From Nicotiana tabacum (Eukaryota; Streptophyta; Magnoliopsida; Solanales; Solanaceae), in contig NC_134102.1 of assembly GCF_000715075.1 (NCBI RefSeq), positions 48,865,348 to 48,929,347 of the forward strand: 64,000 nucleotides of DNA, in the 5' to 3' direction. Numbering within the stretch: position 1 is the stretch's first letter; the number at the start of each line of letters is the position of its first letter. Of the stretch, positions 11,846-22,410 are shown in pieces. Made by a program: the position numbers and the translations under genes. The notes under the pieces were generated by a model that saw nothing but the letters and a program-made list of their open reading frames with translations, was not told where the DNA came from and made no database searches.

Positions 11846-13170
11846 GGGAACGTGTTGCATTGTGCCGCGACATTAAATCAGGCGCTTGTTGGGAGGCAAC
11901 CCAATGTTTATTGCTTTCGTAGTTTAGTTTCCTTTTTTTTTAGTTAAAGTAGAGTTTTTCTTGTTTCTTTGTAGTCATAGAAATCATATGTAGAATGGTG
12001 TGGAATGTGTAAAATAGATACATTAAGTGCTCATGAGGGTCAGGGATTTCATCTATTCAAAAAAAAATAGCAAAAATCAGCGCCCCACTATGCCTGGGGC
12101 AGAAAAAAACAGAACCGAAAAAACCCCCAGTGCTAGGCCTAGCGCAGCGCGCTGGGCTCGGGGTCACCAGGTAAGTTTTATTTTTTTTCTTTCTTTTTTG
12201 TTGTATTATTTAAACCCACTACACATATAACCAGACCCAAATACCCACCTACACTCACATAATAACTCATACCTAATAACCCAACGCATTCCCACTCTAA
12301 TTAAAAATCACTCTAACCCCTAAACCCGTCTCTCTCTCTCTCTCTCCCATATCTCTCCTCTCAAACCCCCTCTGCCCGCTAGACTCTCCCTCCCTCTCTT
12401 AATTTTTCTAATTTCTCTCTTGATTATATCTTCAATCCCCCAGGTATGTTCCCCTTTCTCCCTTATTTTTCTATTTTGTAAGTTATAATCTTATCCCCCA
12501 ACCCAAATTCCCCCACAGTTGCTTCTTAGAACTTATGTTCTATGGTGGGTTGCCCTAATGTGCAAGAAATTGGTTGTTATGTTATATACGGAGTAGTAAA
12601 CTAGAATTCCCTCTACTTCATTTAAAATTTGGGAGGGCCACCATGTACCATCATTGTTGAGTCGAGTTGCACACACTTAATGCCCATCATGTGTTTGATA
12701 AAATGCCAAGTGTAGTTATATGTGATGTCGGGCTAAGTGTGGGTGTTTGGGGGTGATTTTACATAACCCAAAGCTTGTCTTTAATGTTCACATGCCATAA
12801 CCACACCACCCACACCATGTATCTTGTATTATGTATGTTGTATCACTTTGTAAGAATTAGCTAGTGTAGTGTATTAATTGTAGAGATTGAGGACCATGTG
12901 TTACTTCCTTGCACTAAGGCTAAGTCCCTTCGCCATGTTCGACTACTTGAATTGTGTGGAATAGTTAGTGAATTACAATTGTGTGGTATGGGGAAGTCTT
13001 GAGTAACCATCTCCTTGTGGTGCAACATTTGTGCACTTTGAACCACTATTGTGAGTAGATTACATAGAGCCTTCGGTTTTAAGTGTGGGGTCATCTTTGA
13101 CTCTCACGGTAACCTTGGGGCGAATTTCTTGATTCATTATCACATTCATGTTTATCGTGTGTAGGTTGCT
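11846..13170 (+). other. Inter-ORF region between pol and env-like ORF, with a hairpin
   Basis: Non-coding. At 11889-11904 the sequence TTGGGAGGCAACCCAA forms a perfect 5-bp stem (TTGGG/CCCAA) 44 nt after the pol stop. From memory of plant Athila/Tat elements, this motif is common at this place. A GC-rich patch with inverted words lies at 12084-12166, a CT-rich run at 12330-12420, and AAGTGTGGG-type motifs at 12734 and 13081. In Athila elements a downstream ORF is thought to be made from a spliced or subgenomic RNA; I cannot place the splice sites here. Confidence 0.6.
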
Positions 13171-14437
13171 ATGGCTCGTGACAGTGCTACCAAGGAAAAG
13201 GAGTGGGGAAGTCCTATACTACTACTCGCCCTCCCAAAAAGCGCAAGCAAAGTGAAGGGTCATCTCAGCAAGCTAAAGGGAAGCAGGTTACCAACGGGTC
13301 AAGGAGAGAACCATCAGGACCACGACCTCACTTGGATCTGGTTCGGGAGGATGCCATCCAGTGGTATCACAGCTTTGAGCCATATGGGCGGTACGTCTCT
13401 GAAATGGGAATCAACGTGAAAACTCTGAAAAAGAATTTCCCGGATGTGCTTGCCCGGTTGAGAGATATGAAGATGGATAAGTTCCTTGAGTGATCGGGGC
13501 ATGAAAAATTGATCATAGTGAGGGAACTCTATGCAAATTGGAATGGGGATCAGTTCATGTCATGGGTTCGAGGAAATGAAGTTCCATTGGACAAGGTGTC
13601 CTTATGCAAATTCTTGGGAGTTGATTGCCCTAACCCGCGCTGGTTGCAAAAGTTTGTCAAATGCCTAAGCTACCAGGCTATACATCACACTTTATGTGGC
13701 ATCGATTCTAGTGCAAAGTGGACTAAGACTAAGGGTGATGCCCATCTTGAGATGATCCGCTTAGACTTCAACAAAATTGCAAGGGTGTGGCAAAACTTTG
13801 TGTAGGACAGACTTGTGCCGGTTGAGCACAACAGTGAATGCACTCGAACCCTAGTGTGTTTGATATTTTTCCTAATGACTGGGCGACCCATCAATGTGGG
13901 CAAGATCATGTTAGGAGAGATGGCCCACACACGATTTGGGCGAAAAATAAAATGATTCTTCTTTGGCAACTTGTTGACACAATACATGCTCTCTCGGGAG
14001 GTGCCTGAATACCCTGGCTATGATGAGGTTAAGGAGGCACCAAAGCGGTTCATGGACATTACTTCCTTGTTGGTACGTCCAAGCTGAGCCAAGCGGCGCG
14101 GAATGAGATAGACGAAAACTTCAATAGATATTTATATAGCTCCCTGAATGTGATAATGAGAAGGTTGGGCACGACGAATGAGGAGCATATGCATCTACGC
14201 AATGATCTGTACAGTTCTTTAAAAGAAATGTTGGGAATCGCACCTGGCAGTCCCATTCACCAGTCAGAGGATGAAAACACCCACAAAGGCTCAGATGATA
14301 AGGATGATATTGGTGCTGACGCCACGGGGCCAATGGCCTTGGTTCCCCTGGGAGCGGATGATGATGAGCCCGGAGCTGCGGCTGGTGGGCATTATGAGGA
14401 GGAAGGATCCGAGTATGACCCCCATAGGTCAGACTAG
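13171..14437 (+). pseudogene. Athila env-like / plant-transposon-protein ORF, broken
   Basis: Starts ATGGCTCGTGACAGTGCT (MARDSATKEKE), then shifts frame into a basic stretch RPPKKRKQSEGSSQQAKGKQ that looks like a nuclear-localisation-type segment. Next come IQWYHSFEPYGRYVSEMGIN, LIIVRELYANWNGDQFMSWV, VPLDKVSLCKFLGVDCPNP and TGRPINVGKIMLGEM. The order resembles the 'putative plant transposon protein' domain in the ORF downstream of integrase in Athila elements, often called env-like. The acidic tail ends EEEGSEYDPHRSD. There are at least three stops or frameshifts (near 13240, 13490 and 13803), so it is a pseudogene. No clear membrane segment is visible. Confidence 0.7.
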
Positions 14438-16279
14438 AAGGGAGTTCTTCTTTCCACCTTACTTTGCTTTAAATTCTTACATGCATCGGGGACTATGCAT
14501 AATCAAAGTGTGGGGTGGGAGAACTACTTTCTGTAATGTAATTGTATAAAACTGTTTCTTTCTATTTTATTAATTTTTCTTTTAGAAACCCGTAGTAGAC
14601 ATAGTCTAGTTTCAAAAAAAATAAAATTAAAAAAAATCAGAAAAAGCTCAAACTTTTTCCGACGATGGATCTTTTGGACAGTTTTCCCTAAGGGATTAAA
14701 GTCCGATTAAAAACACCAAAAAGAATGTTTTTAGGATTGGTTAGGTAGTATCCCTTAGTTTTTCTTTGGGTGCCGATTCTTTTCCAAGGGTGTAGATTGA
14801 ACCGGGTACTTTGTTTTTTTTAGGAGTAGGATAGGAAGAAAACTGAGTTGCTTTGAGGTACATGTTGACATGTTTCGTGCTGGAACATTAAGCTATAGCA
14901 TGTGCTCTGTCTTCCTATTGTATTTGATTTGAATTGTGATACCTAAGTAATATAAATAGCCTATTCTGTGACGCCTTTTCTCAGTTGTTTGACTTGTATG
15001 TCACCTAGTGCGTTATTGCTTAAAATTTCTCAATTATTTGTGCCTGCTTGACTTGAGAGTTGAACAGAACCATCTTGATTGAGTCATGTGCAATGTGTGT
15101 ATGAGGATTTGTGTTATTCTGTGATATCCTGTGTATTCTAGAACTTACCCCATGTGTTAATCGAAGTGAAATCATTAAGTGTGCTAGTCTAGGAGATGAC
15201 GTAGGCGTTTCTTGCTTGATCATAGATGTGTTTGTCACTTACAAATAAAATTTTACCGTTGCTAGCCCTGTTGAGCCTATAGACCTTTTCTTTGGCACCC
15301 ACATTACAAGTTGTATCCCTATTTGTTCTTAATTTGAGCTTGTTGAACCTTTACCTCAGGAGGCACTTAGTCGCTAAAAGAAGTAAGGTGAGAGATTGGG
15401 AAGTAGCTTTAGAGTGAAACCATGAAAGGACCCATAAGGTGCACTAAAGTTGTGAAAAATGCCACTAGCCGATGAACCTTGATGTATGGAGTGTGTGTAA
15501 AAAAAGATAGAGAGAAAAGAAAAAAAGCAAGAAAAAAATACAAATAATGAAAAAACAACACCTCCTCATCTTACTAATTCGTGCTAGCGGGGATGTAGAA
15601 GTGCTTAATTGAAGGAAGTGCTATGTTGTATATGGTGTGTGGCGAGTGAATTGGTTGAGAAGAAAACGTGCTCGATTCTTGAGTGTAGTATATTAAAGTG
15701 CTTAGGAGGGTTGGTCACTATTTTTAAATGTATCCTACCCATCCCTTAGCCTACATTACAACCCATAAAGTCCTAATTGATCCTAGACTTGGCTAGCTTA
15801 GATTAGTAGAGATGTACACTACGGGCAAGCTTATGATACGATACGGGATGCACATGAATTCTTTGTGAGAGTGAGCAACATTTTTTTCAATTGTGTGATG
15901 TCCTTAAATTATGTTCAAAGTCATACTTGAATGTGTGGACTATGCTATATTCAGTCTCTTGTTTGTTGGTGAGGGCACATGATCTCATGACGGATTGGTG
16001 ATGTTGTGAATTTCTCCTTTTGGGTGAGTGCGTGACTTGAGGGTGCTTAGTGAAAACGAGTCAGCTCTTAAGGTAGGGTGGTTATGGATAGGTTATTTGG
16101 ATTGATTGAATTGAAATGTTTATACTTGGGCATGTTCAAAACGGGAAGAATGTGAATTTAGTATATTCATGCTTGATTGTCGGTATCGATCATAGTCAAG
16201 GGTAGAGTGTATAAAAAAGAATGAATTGCTCCTCTCTAGTTGAGATGCGTACGTTGTTGGGGTGTAGTTGATAGTCCCA
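14438..16279 (+). other. Long 3' untranslated region of the Athila-like element
   Basis: About 1.8 kb without coding. It shares blocks with the 3' region of the minus-strand element at 20984-27507, for example CGACGATGGAT followed by TTTCCCTAAGGGATTAAAGT at 14660-14705, matching the complement around 23780-23825. An internal purine-rich motif lies at 14505-14518. The A-rich run at 15490-15550 is simple sequence. Confidence 0.65.
14505..14518 (+). other. Internal polypurine-tract-like motif AAAGTGTGGGGTGG
   Basis: It sits 67 nt after the env-like stop and repeats the AAGTGTGGGGT found just before the 3' LTR at 16304. The gag-protease element has the same motif at the same distance from its last stop (23952-23970, minus strand). 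A second plus-strand priming site is a possibility, not shown. Confidence 0.45.
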
Positions 16280-16316
16280 TTGCTCGAGAACGAGCAAGAG
16301 TCTAAGTGTGGGGTGT
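16280..16316 (+). other. 3'-end hairpin (TTGCTCG-AGAA-CGAGCAA) and polypurine tract
   Basis: TTGCTCG AGAA CGAGCAA at 16280-16297 is a perfect 7-bp inverted repeat with a 4-nt loop. After 19 nt containing AAGTGTGGGGTGT the LTR starts with TGATACTTAG. The same arrangement is at 22391-22410 in the gag-protease element. Confidence 0.75.
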
Positions 16317-17597
16317 TGATACTTAGCTTAAAGTATGTATATTTATATGCATATTGCCTTGCATTTTACTCATGTTTCGTAGATTTCAGATGTGAAATGT
16401 GATGATTTGTGTTAATTCGTGGTATTTTTATGTGTAGGGATCATCCGGAGGTAATGTGGGATGAAGGTTTGACATTGGAGGCAAAAAGGAATGAAATGGG
16501 AAAAAGGCCACAGAGTAGCGCCCAGGCTAGCGTGGTGCGCTACCTGTGGCGTAGAAGGCAGAATCTTAAAACATCCCAGTGCCAGGGCTAGTGCCCCACG
16601 CTACCCTGGGCGCTGGTGACGGGAATATCTCCTCACTTGACTGGGACAAGGTTATTTCAGCCCAAGACCCCCCCCCCCCAAACTCGTATAAAAGCAAGCT
16701 TAAACCTATTTTGGGAGGGGAGACGTCAGTTTGAAAGAGAAACACAAGTACGAAACACTCGGGAGCATGGAATTCATCAATTCTTCCACTCTTCATCTAG
16801 TATTCATAGTTTTATGTTTAAAAACAATATTTTGGTTATTGTTATGAACATGAGTGGCTAAGAACCTCTTATTCTAGGGTTATGGGTCATTCTTGGCTAT
16901 TGTAAATTGATGGTTGATTGTTTTGCTTGACTTTATCATATTAATTTTTTTATTCAATCTTGCACTTAATTATTCTATTGCGTAGCTAACAATAGAGTAC
17001 TATCTACGAATTTATAGTTGAACTCGAAAGTGGGAATTATAAATTGAATATAGGATTGAATAGAGTAACTTCTTGAATTCGGGCATCGGAGAATGGATTC
17101 GTGATTAGGATAGGCATATTCTAGTTGCCTGCCTTAGTTATTTTTGCAAGAAAATATACATCTGTTCTTGTCAAGTTTGATTCTATAGACATATAGTATT
17201 AGATTGTCTTGAATAGGTGCGCGAAGCGTCGAATGAACTTCACAAGCATAATAAACCCTGCTAATCAACAAATTAGATAAGTTAAGTGATTACATCAACC
17301 CGAAAAACGCAATAGGAGAGACATTATTCCCATACCCCCAGAATATCCCCATCTCATTGAATTCTTTCTAAGTGTTTGTTTGCTCTACTTGTGATCTTAT
17401 TTTCTTGCTTGCCTATTAGTTCATAGTAATTTAGTTACAAAAGTCATAATCATCTTATTCACACTCACTTGAGCATTAAATTTATAAATATCTTAGATTG
17501 GACAATAGTTGATCATAAATCCTCGTGGGAACGATACTTTCTAATCACTTTATTACTTGTCGGTCGTGTATACTTGCGTGTGCGTTTGGACCTAACA
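16317..17597 (+). repeat. 3' LTR of the Athila-like element, 1281 bp
   Basis: Begins TGATACTTAGC directly after the hairpin/PPT and ends GTTTGGACCTAACA, i.e. TG...CA. A TATA box is at 16687-16694. GC-rich inverted words (AGCGCCCAGGCTAGCG, CCCTGGGCGCTGG) lie just upstream at 16512-16620, followed by a C9 run. What follows at 17598 is integrase coding of a different element, so the Athila element was inserted into it; a target duplication cannot be checked because the 5' end is missing. Confidence 0.8.
16687..16694 (+). promoter_or_regulatory. TATA box in Athila-like LTR
   Basis: TATAAAAG, about 370 bp into the LTR. It follows a C-run and the GC-rich inverted words, a plausible place for the LTR promoter. 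Placement is by motif only. Confidence 0.6.
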
Positions 17598-18240
17598 GTA
17601 CGAACGTATGGAAAGTCATAGATGACTGGGTATTCCTAAATATGTCAACTACGAAAGGCGTCATGAGATCCGGTAAGAAGGGCAAGCTTAGCCCGAGAAA
17701 CATGGGGCCTTACAAGGTCATTCGGCAGATAGGCAGAGTAGCTTATGAGCTTAATTGACTCTAGAGTTAGAGTCAGTCTATTATCCATTCCACAGAAGTG
17801 CACTGGAGACCCTTCTTAGGTTGTCCCAATAGATGAAGTTCAGATTACAAATGATCTATCCTACGAGGAGATTCCATTGGATATCTTAGATCATAAATCT
17901 TAAGGTTGAAGACCAAAAAGGTATCCTCCGTGAAGGTTTTATAGAGAAGTAAGAACGTGGTAGAGATGACGTGGGAAGCGAAGAAATAAATGAAGTCTAA
18001 ATATCCCTACCTATTTCAAACTGAAGATATGGCTCGAGATGGGATATTCAAACCAGTAGGTCGTGAGGTGAGCTCTTATTTTTGACTTGCAGTACTTATG
18101 ATTGACAGCCGTGTGAGGCCAAGTGTTGTTATTTATAGACATTGGCCCTTTGTGGCATGTATAGTATATTTTCTGACTGCGTGCAGGTTGGTTTTAGTCC
18201 AGTGTACAGAGGAGACTCTGGCGGAATTTTCGCAAGTCTC
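17598..18240 (+). pseudogene. Second chromovirus: integrase C-terminus and chromodomain remnant
   Basis: KGVMRSGKKGKLSPRNMGPY and IRQIGRVAYEL match the C-terminal barrel of Tekay/Del integrases. Degenerate chromodomain coding follows at about 17905-18030 (SSVKVL, then MTWEAKK and MKSKYPYLF). It lacks everything upstream: the Athila LTR ends at 17597 immediately before it. Several stops make it a pseudogene. It differs from the 5911-6980 copy and is not its continuation. Confidence 0.82.
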
Positions 18241-18464
18241 TAAGAGAACATTTGACGATGAATGTTCCTAAGGGGGGAAGGATGTTACACGCCGAACTTT
18301 CAAGTTGGAATGTGTCAATGTGAATCAATTTAAGCCGGAGAGTTTAAGGACCCTTACCAAGATAATGATGAGTTAAAATAGGTGTTAATGAAATATCGTG
18401 AGGGTTGGAGACCGATAAGCGCATCAGTCAACATTCGAGGACGAATATTCCAAAGGGGGAATGA
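18241..18464 (+). other. Doubled chromovirus 3' end: two hairpin-PPT-LTR starts 182 bp apart
   Basis: First set: GAACATT-N8-AATGTTC inverted repeat at 18246-18267, purine run AAGGGGGGAAGGA, LTR-like start TGTTACACGCC at 18283. Second set: ATTCG AGGA CGAAT at 18433-18446, purine run AAAGGGGGAATGA, LTR start TGTTACACCCC at 18465. The 18283-18464 piece is probably a truncated LTR head followed by a second 3' end. Unequal recombination or template switching between related elements would explain it. Confidence 0.6.
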
Positions 18465-20983
18465 TGTTACACCCCATGTTTTCGTACGTAAAAGTATGTC
18501 GTAAGTCAATTAATGTAATCTTGAAAATGAGATCAATTTCGAAAGTATATAAAGTAAGTTAATCATGTTACCTTGTAGGTTACAAATATATACAATCATG
18601 AACAACAAGTACCACGAGGGTTGGAAGGTTTAGAAGCTAAACGAATTGAAGAAAATAAGTTTCGTTGAAAGTCGACAAGTTGGGTATATAATAACCCATA
18701 TTTATGAGGTGAGACAAGGGTGCTTAACATGATAAGAAGGTTATGTTATGAGTTATTTTAGTCGTATGGTAGTTGTGTGTTATGTTTTGAATTCAAGCAA
18801 AGTGTGGAACAAAAGTCGATGAAAGTCGTCACAAGTTACGGTCATAAGTTTTACTAAATTTTGGGTCTAAGATTACTGAGCTTTTCTCCACATATACTTG
18901 GATTTACGGGGTGAACCACCAAGAAAATTGAAGATCTATGTGTCTAGTTTCCAACACATTAAACCATTTATCGATACAACACCGGAGCAGAGAGATATTC
19001 ACATTTTTGCGACACTGCATAAGCAGCTCCCTATGGGACCCATTTAGGCGGTGGTTGACCTACTTCAATTTAAAAATGATTTGGACGACCATTCTTGCTT
19101 ATTTTGTGACCCAACTTCGTCCCCACACTACCTGTGCTTGAAGTTGTGTGTATGCTGGTTTGGTTGCATTATTTGAGCAAGATACTACAAGAGGAGAGTT
19201 GAAATAGTTTGAGATATTATTGTTCCTAATGGACTGTTTTGGAAAGGTTTTTTCCATGAACCTTAAATGGTTGGCAACCTTCGAAAATAACTTGTTTATG
19301 ATGTTGTTATTATTAATATATAGCTTACATGTCGAACTTGATGTTGGTTTGTGAATAAGAAAAGAAAGGACAACATAACAATGGAGAATTGTACTTGTTG
19401 TTGTTGGATTATTGGGTTGTTTGAGTGTAAATTAGGAGATGAATAGGAGGTTGGAAGTCCTCCGATTGTACTTATATCATTCTAGACATGTTTATAAGTT
19501 AAATAATGAATAATAATTGGGTTGAAGGGCACTAAAAAGATTCAATCCGAGGGTCTCCATGGTATGTTGATGACTAGTTAGTGAAATATTTTGTACCCTA
19601 TTGTTGATGTTGTTCTTACTGTATTGCTCTAGTTTTTGTGGTTGATGTGTGGAGTTGGAGGAAGTAAAATTTATAGGGGAGATACTTCCCAAATTTATAT
19701 AGATAAGTTACTAACTTAGAATATTCAAATTAAGTTCCTTCTTAGCATTAATCATAGACCTTGTTGTATACTGTAAATTGAGTTGTTTTATGGATTGCTT
19801 GGAAAGTATTGAGGAGACAAGGAGATTGAGGTATATTAAGGCTAAACCTTTCCTTTATTTTGGCATAATTCTGTAACTACATGCAATTGATAATGAGACA
19901 TAAAGAGAAGTTTGTATTCCTGAATTTATGTACATTATCCTAGTCTCATAAGTTACAGTATTCTCCCTTATCGGGACTTTATATTTTGTTGAGTATTTTC
20001 TTCTTTCAGTCAAGAAAGCAGAGGGTTTATATATATATATATACAGTATTACAGTATTTTCAACACCATCGAGTTATAATCAGGGGGCAGGCCCCTATTA
20101 GGCAACCTCAGATCATATGGTAAGTTATATACCAAGCCTATTGTGGTTGAGCGCCTATGAGAGAGCCTAGAATGGCCGAGTTACCGAGCCTAGTATGACC
20201 GAGCGCCTACGAATGAGCCTACTACGGCTAAGCAATTACGCGTATAGAGCCTTATAGGGTCGGACAACTATTTTACTTACTATATTGAGAGAGTTGAATC
20301 AGTATCAGCAGGTAAGCATATCTTCATATCATCTTTACTCCCAGTTACTTTTAGTTAATATATTATCAGTTCAACTTTAGCTTTCACTTATTTTATTGCC
20401 TTACATACTCGGTACTTTTTTTGTACTAACGACCCTTTTATCGGGGAAGCTGCATTTCATGCCTGCAGGTCTTGATAGACAGACGGATAGACCTTCCCAG
20501 TAGACAGAGCCAAACATCAGCTTTATTGGTAAGCTCCACTCCCCTAAAGTTACCATGTCTAGAGTTTGGAGTCCATTTTGTATATACAGATTTGATGGGT
20601 AGGTCGAGGCCTTATCCCGATCATGATACAGCTATGTTATCTCTAGAGGCTTGTAGATGAGTCATGTATATGTTGTATGTCAGTATTGTGGCCTTGCCAT
20701 CCCTGTGTAAATGTTCAGTTTAGTATTGCAGATGTTCATGGCAGCCTCATTGTCCTGCACCGTTATGTATATGAGCTTTTGGGTATGTTTACCCCTCATA
20801 TGAGATAGAGGTTATTTTCACATGATTTAGAGTATGGCCCCGTTGGCCTTGATTGGTTTTGTCATCTTGTAGGTAAGCCCCGTCAACCTAAGTTGAGGGA
20901 TACCCCTCCAAAGTTCATAGTTACAAAGTGGTACACTCGGGCTGAGTATGGCACCGAGTGCCGGCCACGCCTCCTTGGGTTTG
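18465..20983 (+). repeat. Chromovirus 3' LTR, first part (last 10 bp at 27513-27522)
   Basis: Begins TGTTACACCCCATG after a polypurine tract. It is interrupted at 20983 by the element 20984-27507 and ends after it with GGGCATGACA at 27522, about 2.53 kb in all. A TATATAATAA at about 18686 may be the TATA box. Its 3' half is repeated in the LTR copy that ends at 29415. It contains an imperfect repeat at 20120-20265. Confidence 0.75.
20120..20265. repeat. Imperfect tandem repeat in LTR
   Basis: Units of roughly 40 bp containing ACCGAGC, GAGCGCCTA and GAGCCTA words. The second LTR copy has a longer version at 28475-28690 with near-perfect units (GAGCGCCTATGAGCAAGCCC). Confidence 0.7.
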
Positions 20984-22372
20984 TGACGAGCTTGAAACAC
21001 ACACCTAAATTATGCTCGGTAATCAAATATAGTATAGTATAATATCGCATCCACAATGATTGGATTTAAACAGTATTCTCGTAATTTCTAGCTTGGTTGC
21101 TATCCAAGATGATCAACAATTGAGATTTATATGATTTCTAACTAAAATTAACTAAGAGTCTAAAGCTATTGATTAATGACAATCAAAACAAGGAACAAGC
21201 AAAGAAGGTTTTCAATGGGAGAAGATAGGGTTTCGATAGGATAGGTGCAAGATAAATATTTGGGATCTAACTCCAGATAATTCACTCCTAATTTTTAAGT
21301 GAGTCTCTCGAATTCATTTGTTATTAGTTCACACGTTCAGCAAAAACTCCTCTCGCGATTAAGTCTCAAGCTCACGAGATGAACCAATTTAAGCACGTGA
21401 AGATATGCAAGAATGCGTAGTGGATTGGTTTTTAGGAAAACCTCTCTCGATTATCCTGCTAAATAGGTTTAATTAATGATTCAACTAGCCTTTTTTGATT
21501 ACTAAGAAGAATTAATGAACTCAACCAACAATATAATGCAAATATATCGCAAATTATGTCTCTCTCGATTACATTAACAAGTGAATATAGATGCAACAAT
21601 TAAATCATCCAATAATGCTTCAATACATAAAACTAGAGTTATAATCCACAAACAATCATCAATACACCAAATCCATCAGACCCTAAAGAGAACTACTCCA
21701 TAGATATGGAACAATTCATCACAAATATAATTAAAGTATAGGAAAATATAAATTCAATCCAAAATCGGGTCTTGAGTGATGAAGGAATGATGGAACCTTG
21801 TGCTTGTGTTCTTCCAACTCCTCCTTAGCCTCTTTAGGTCCAAAGTATGTCAAAAGTCTAGAAAATAATTTTTTTCCATGTATTTATACCAAGTAGGGTC
21901 GGGCCCAGATGAAACCACCTTCTCCTAGCCGAAATAGGACATTGGCTTTGTAAAAATAACATAGGCGCACCGCATGGGGCGACGTTACATGTGAGGCATT
22001 AGTGGGGATTTCCAGAGAGCTAACAATTTGACAGGCAGCAGGTTTTTGTGCAGCCACGGTGCACCATGCGCTGCCCCACAAGCCGCGGTTGTGGAATTTT
22101 CTCATAGTACGGATTTTTATTGATTTTTGATGTCCAGACTTGGTCCTTGACCACCGAACACGATCCCGGCTTAATCCCTTAGGCTTTTACTCAGACTTCA
22201 AAGCTCCAACTATCTCGAATTAGCTCCACAACTACATAGTTCGGAATCACTCCTACAAGACATAAAACACACAATAAGTGAAAAACGCTACCAATTAGAG
22301 CTCAAACACAAATAAAGTGCAATGAATTAAAGTGCAATAAGCGACTAAACACGTATTTATAGCCTACCATCA
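20984..22372 (-). repeat. 3' LTR of the gag-protease element, 1389 bp
   Basis: Minus strand runs TGATGGTAGGC to CGTCA. A TATA box (minus TATAAATA) is at 21881-21888. GC-rich words (GGCGCACCGCATGGGGCG) at 21963-22090 lie just upstream of it in the minus sense. It is the longer of the two LTRs. Confidence 0.88.
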
Positions 22373-22390
22373 ACACCCTACACTCAAACC

Positions 22391-22410
22391 ATTGCTCGTC
22401 CTCGAGCAAT
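22391..22410 (-). other. 3'-end hairpin (ATTGCTCG-AGGA-CGAGCAAT)
   Basis: A perfect 8-bp inverted repeat with loop AGGA on the minus strand, 18 nt before the 3' LTR. The spacer holds a GAGTGTAGGGTGT polypurine-like run. It is the best-preserved copy of this motif in the window. Confidence 0.8.

Noticed and set aside
13171..14437. A host gene encoding a nuclear protein
   Set aside because: It lies between Athila integrase and the 3' LTR, has stops in each frame, and resembles the Athila downstream ORF.
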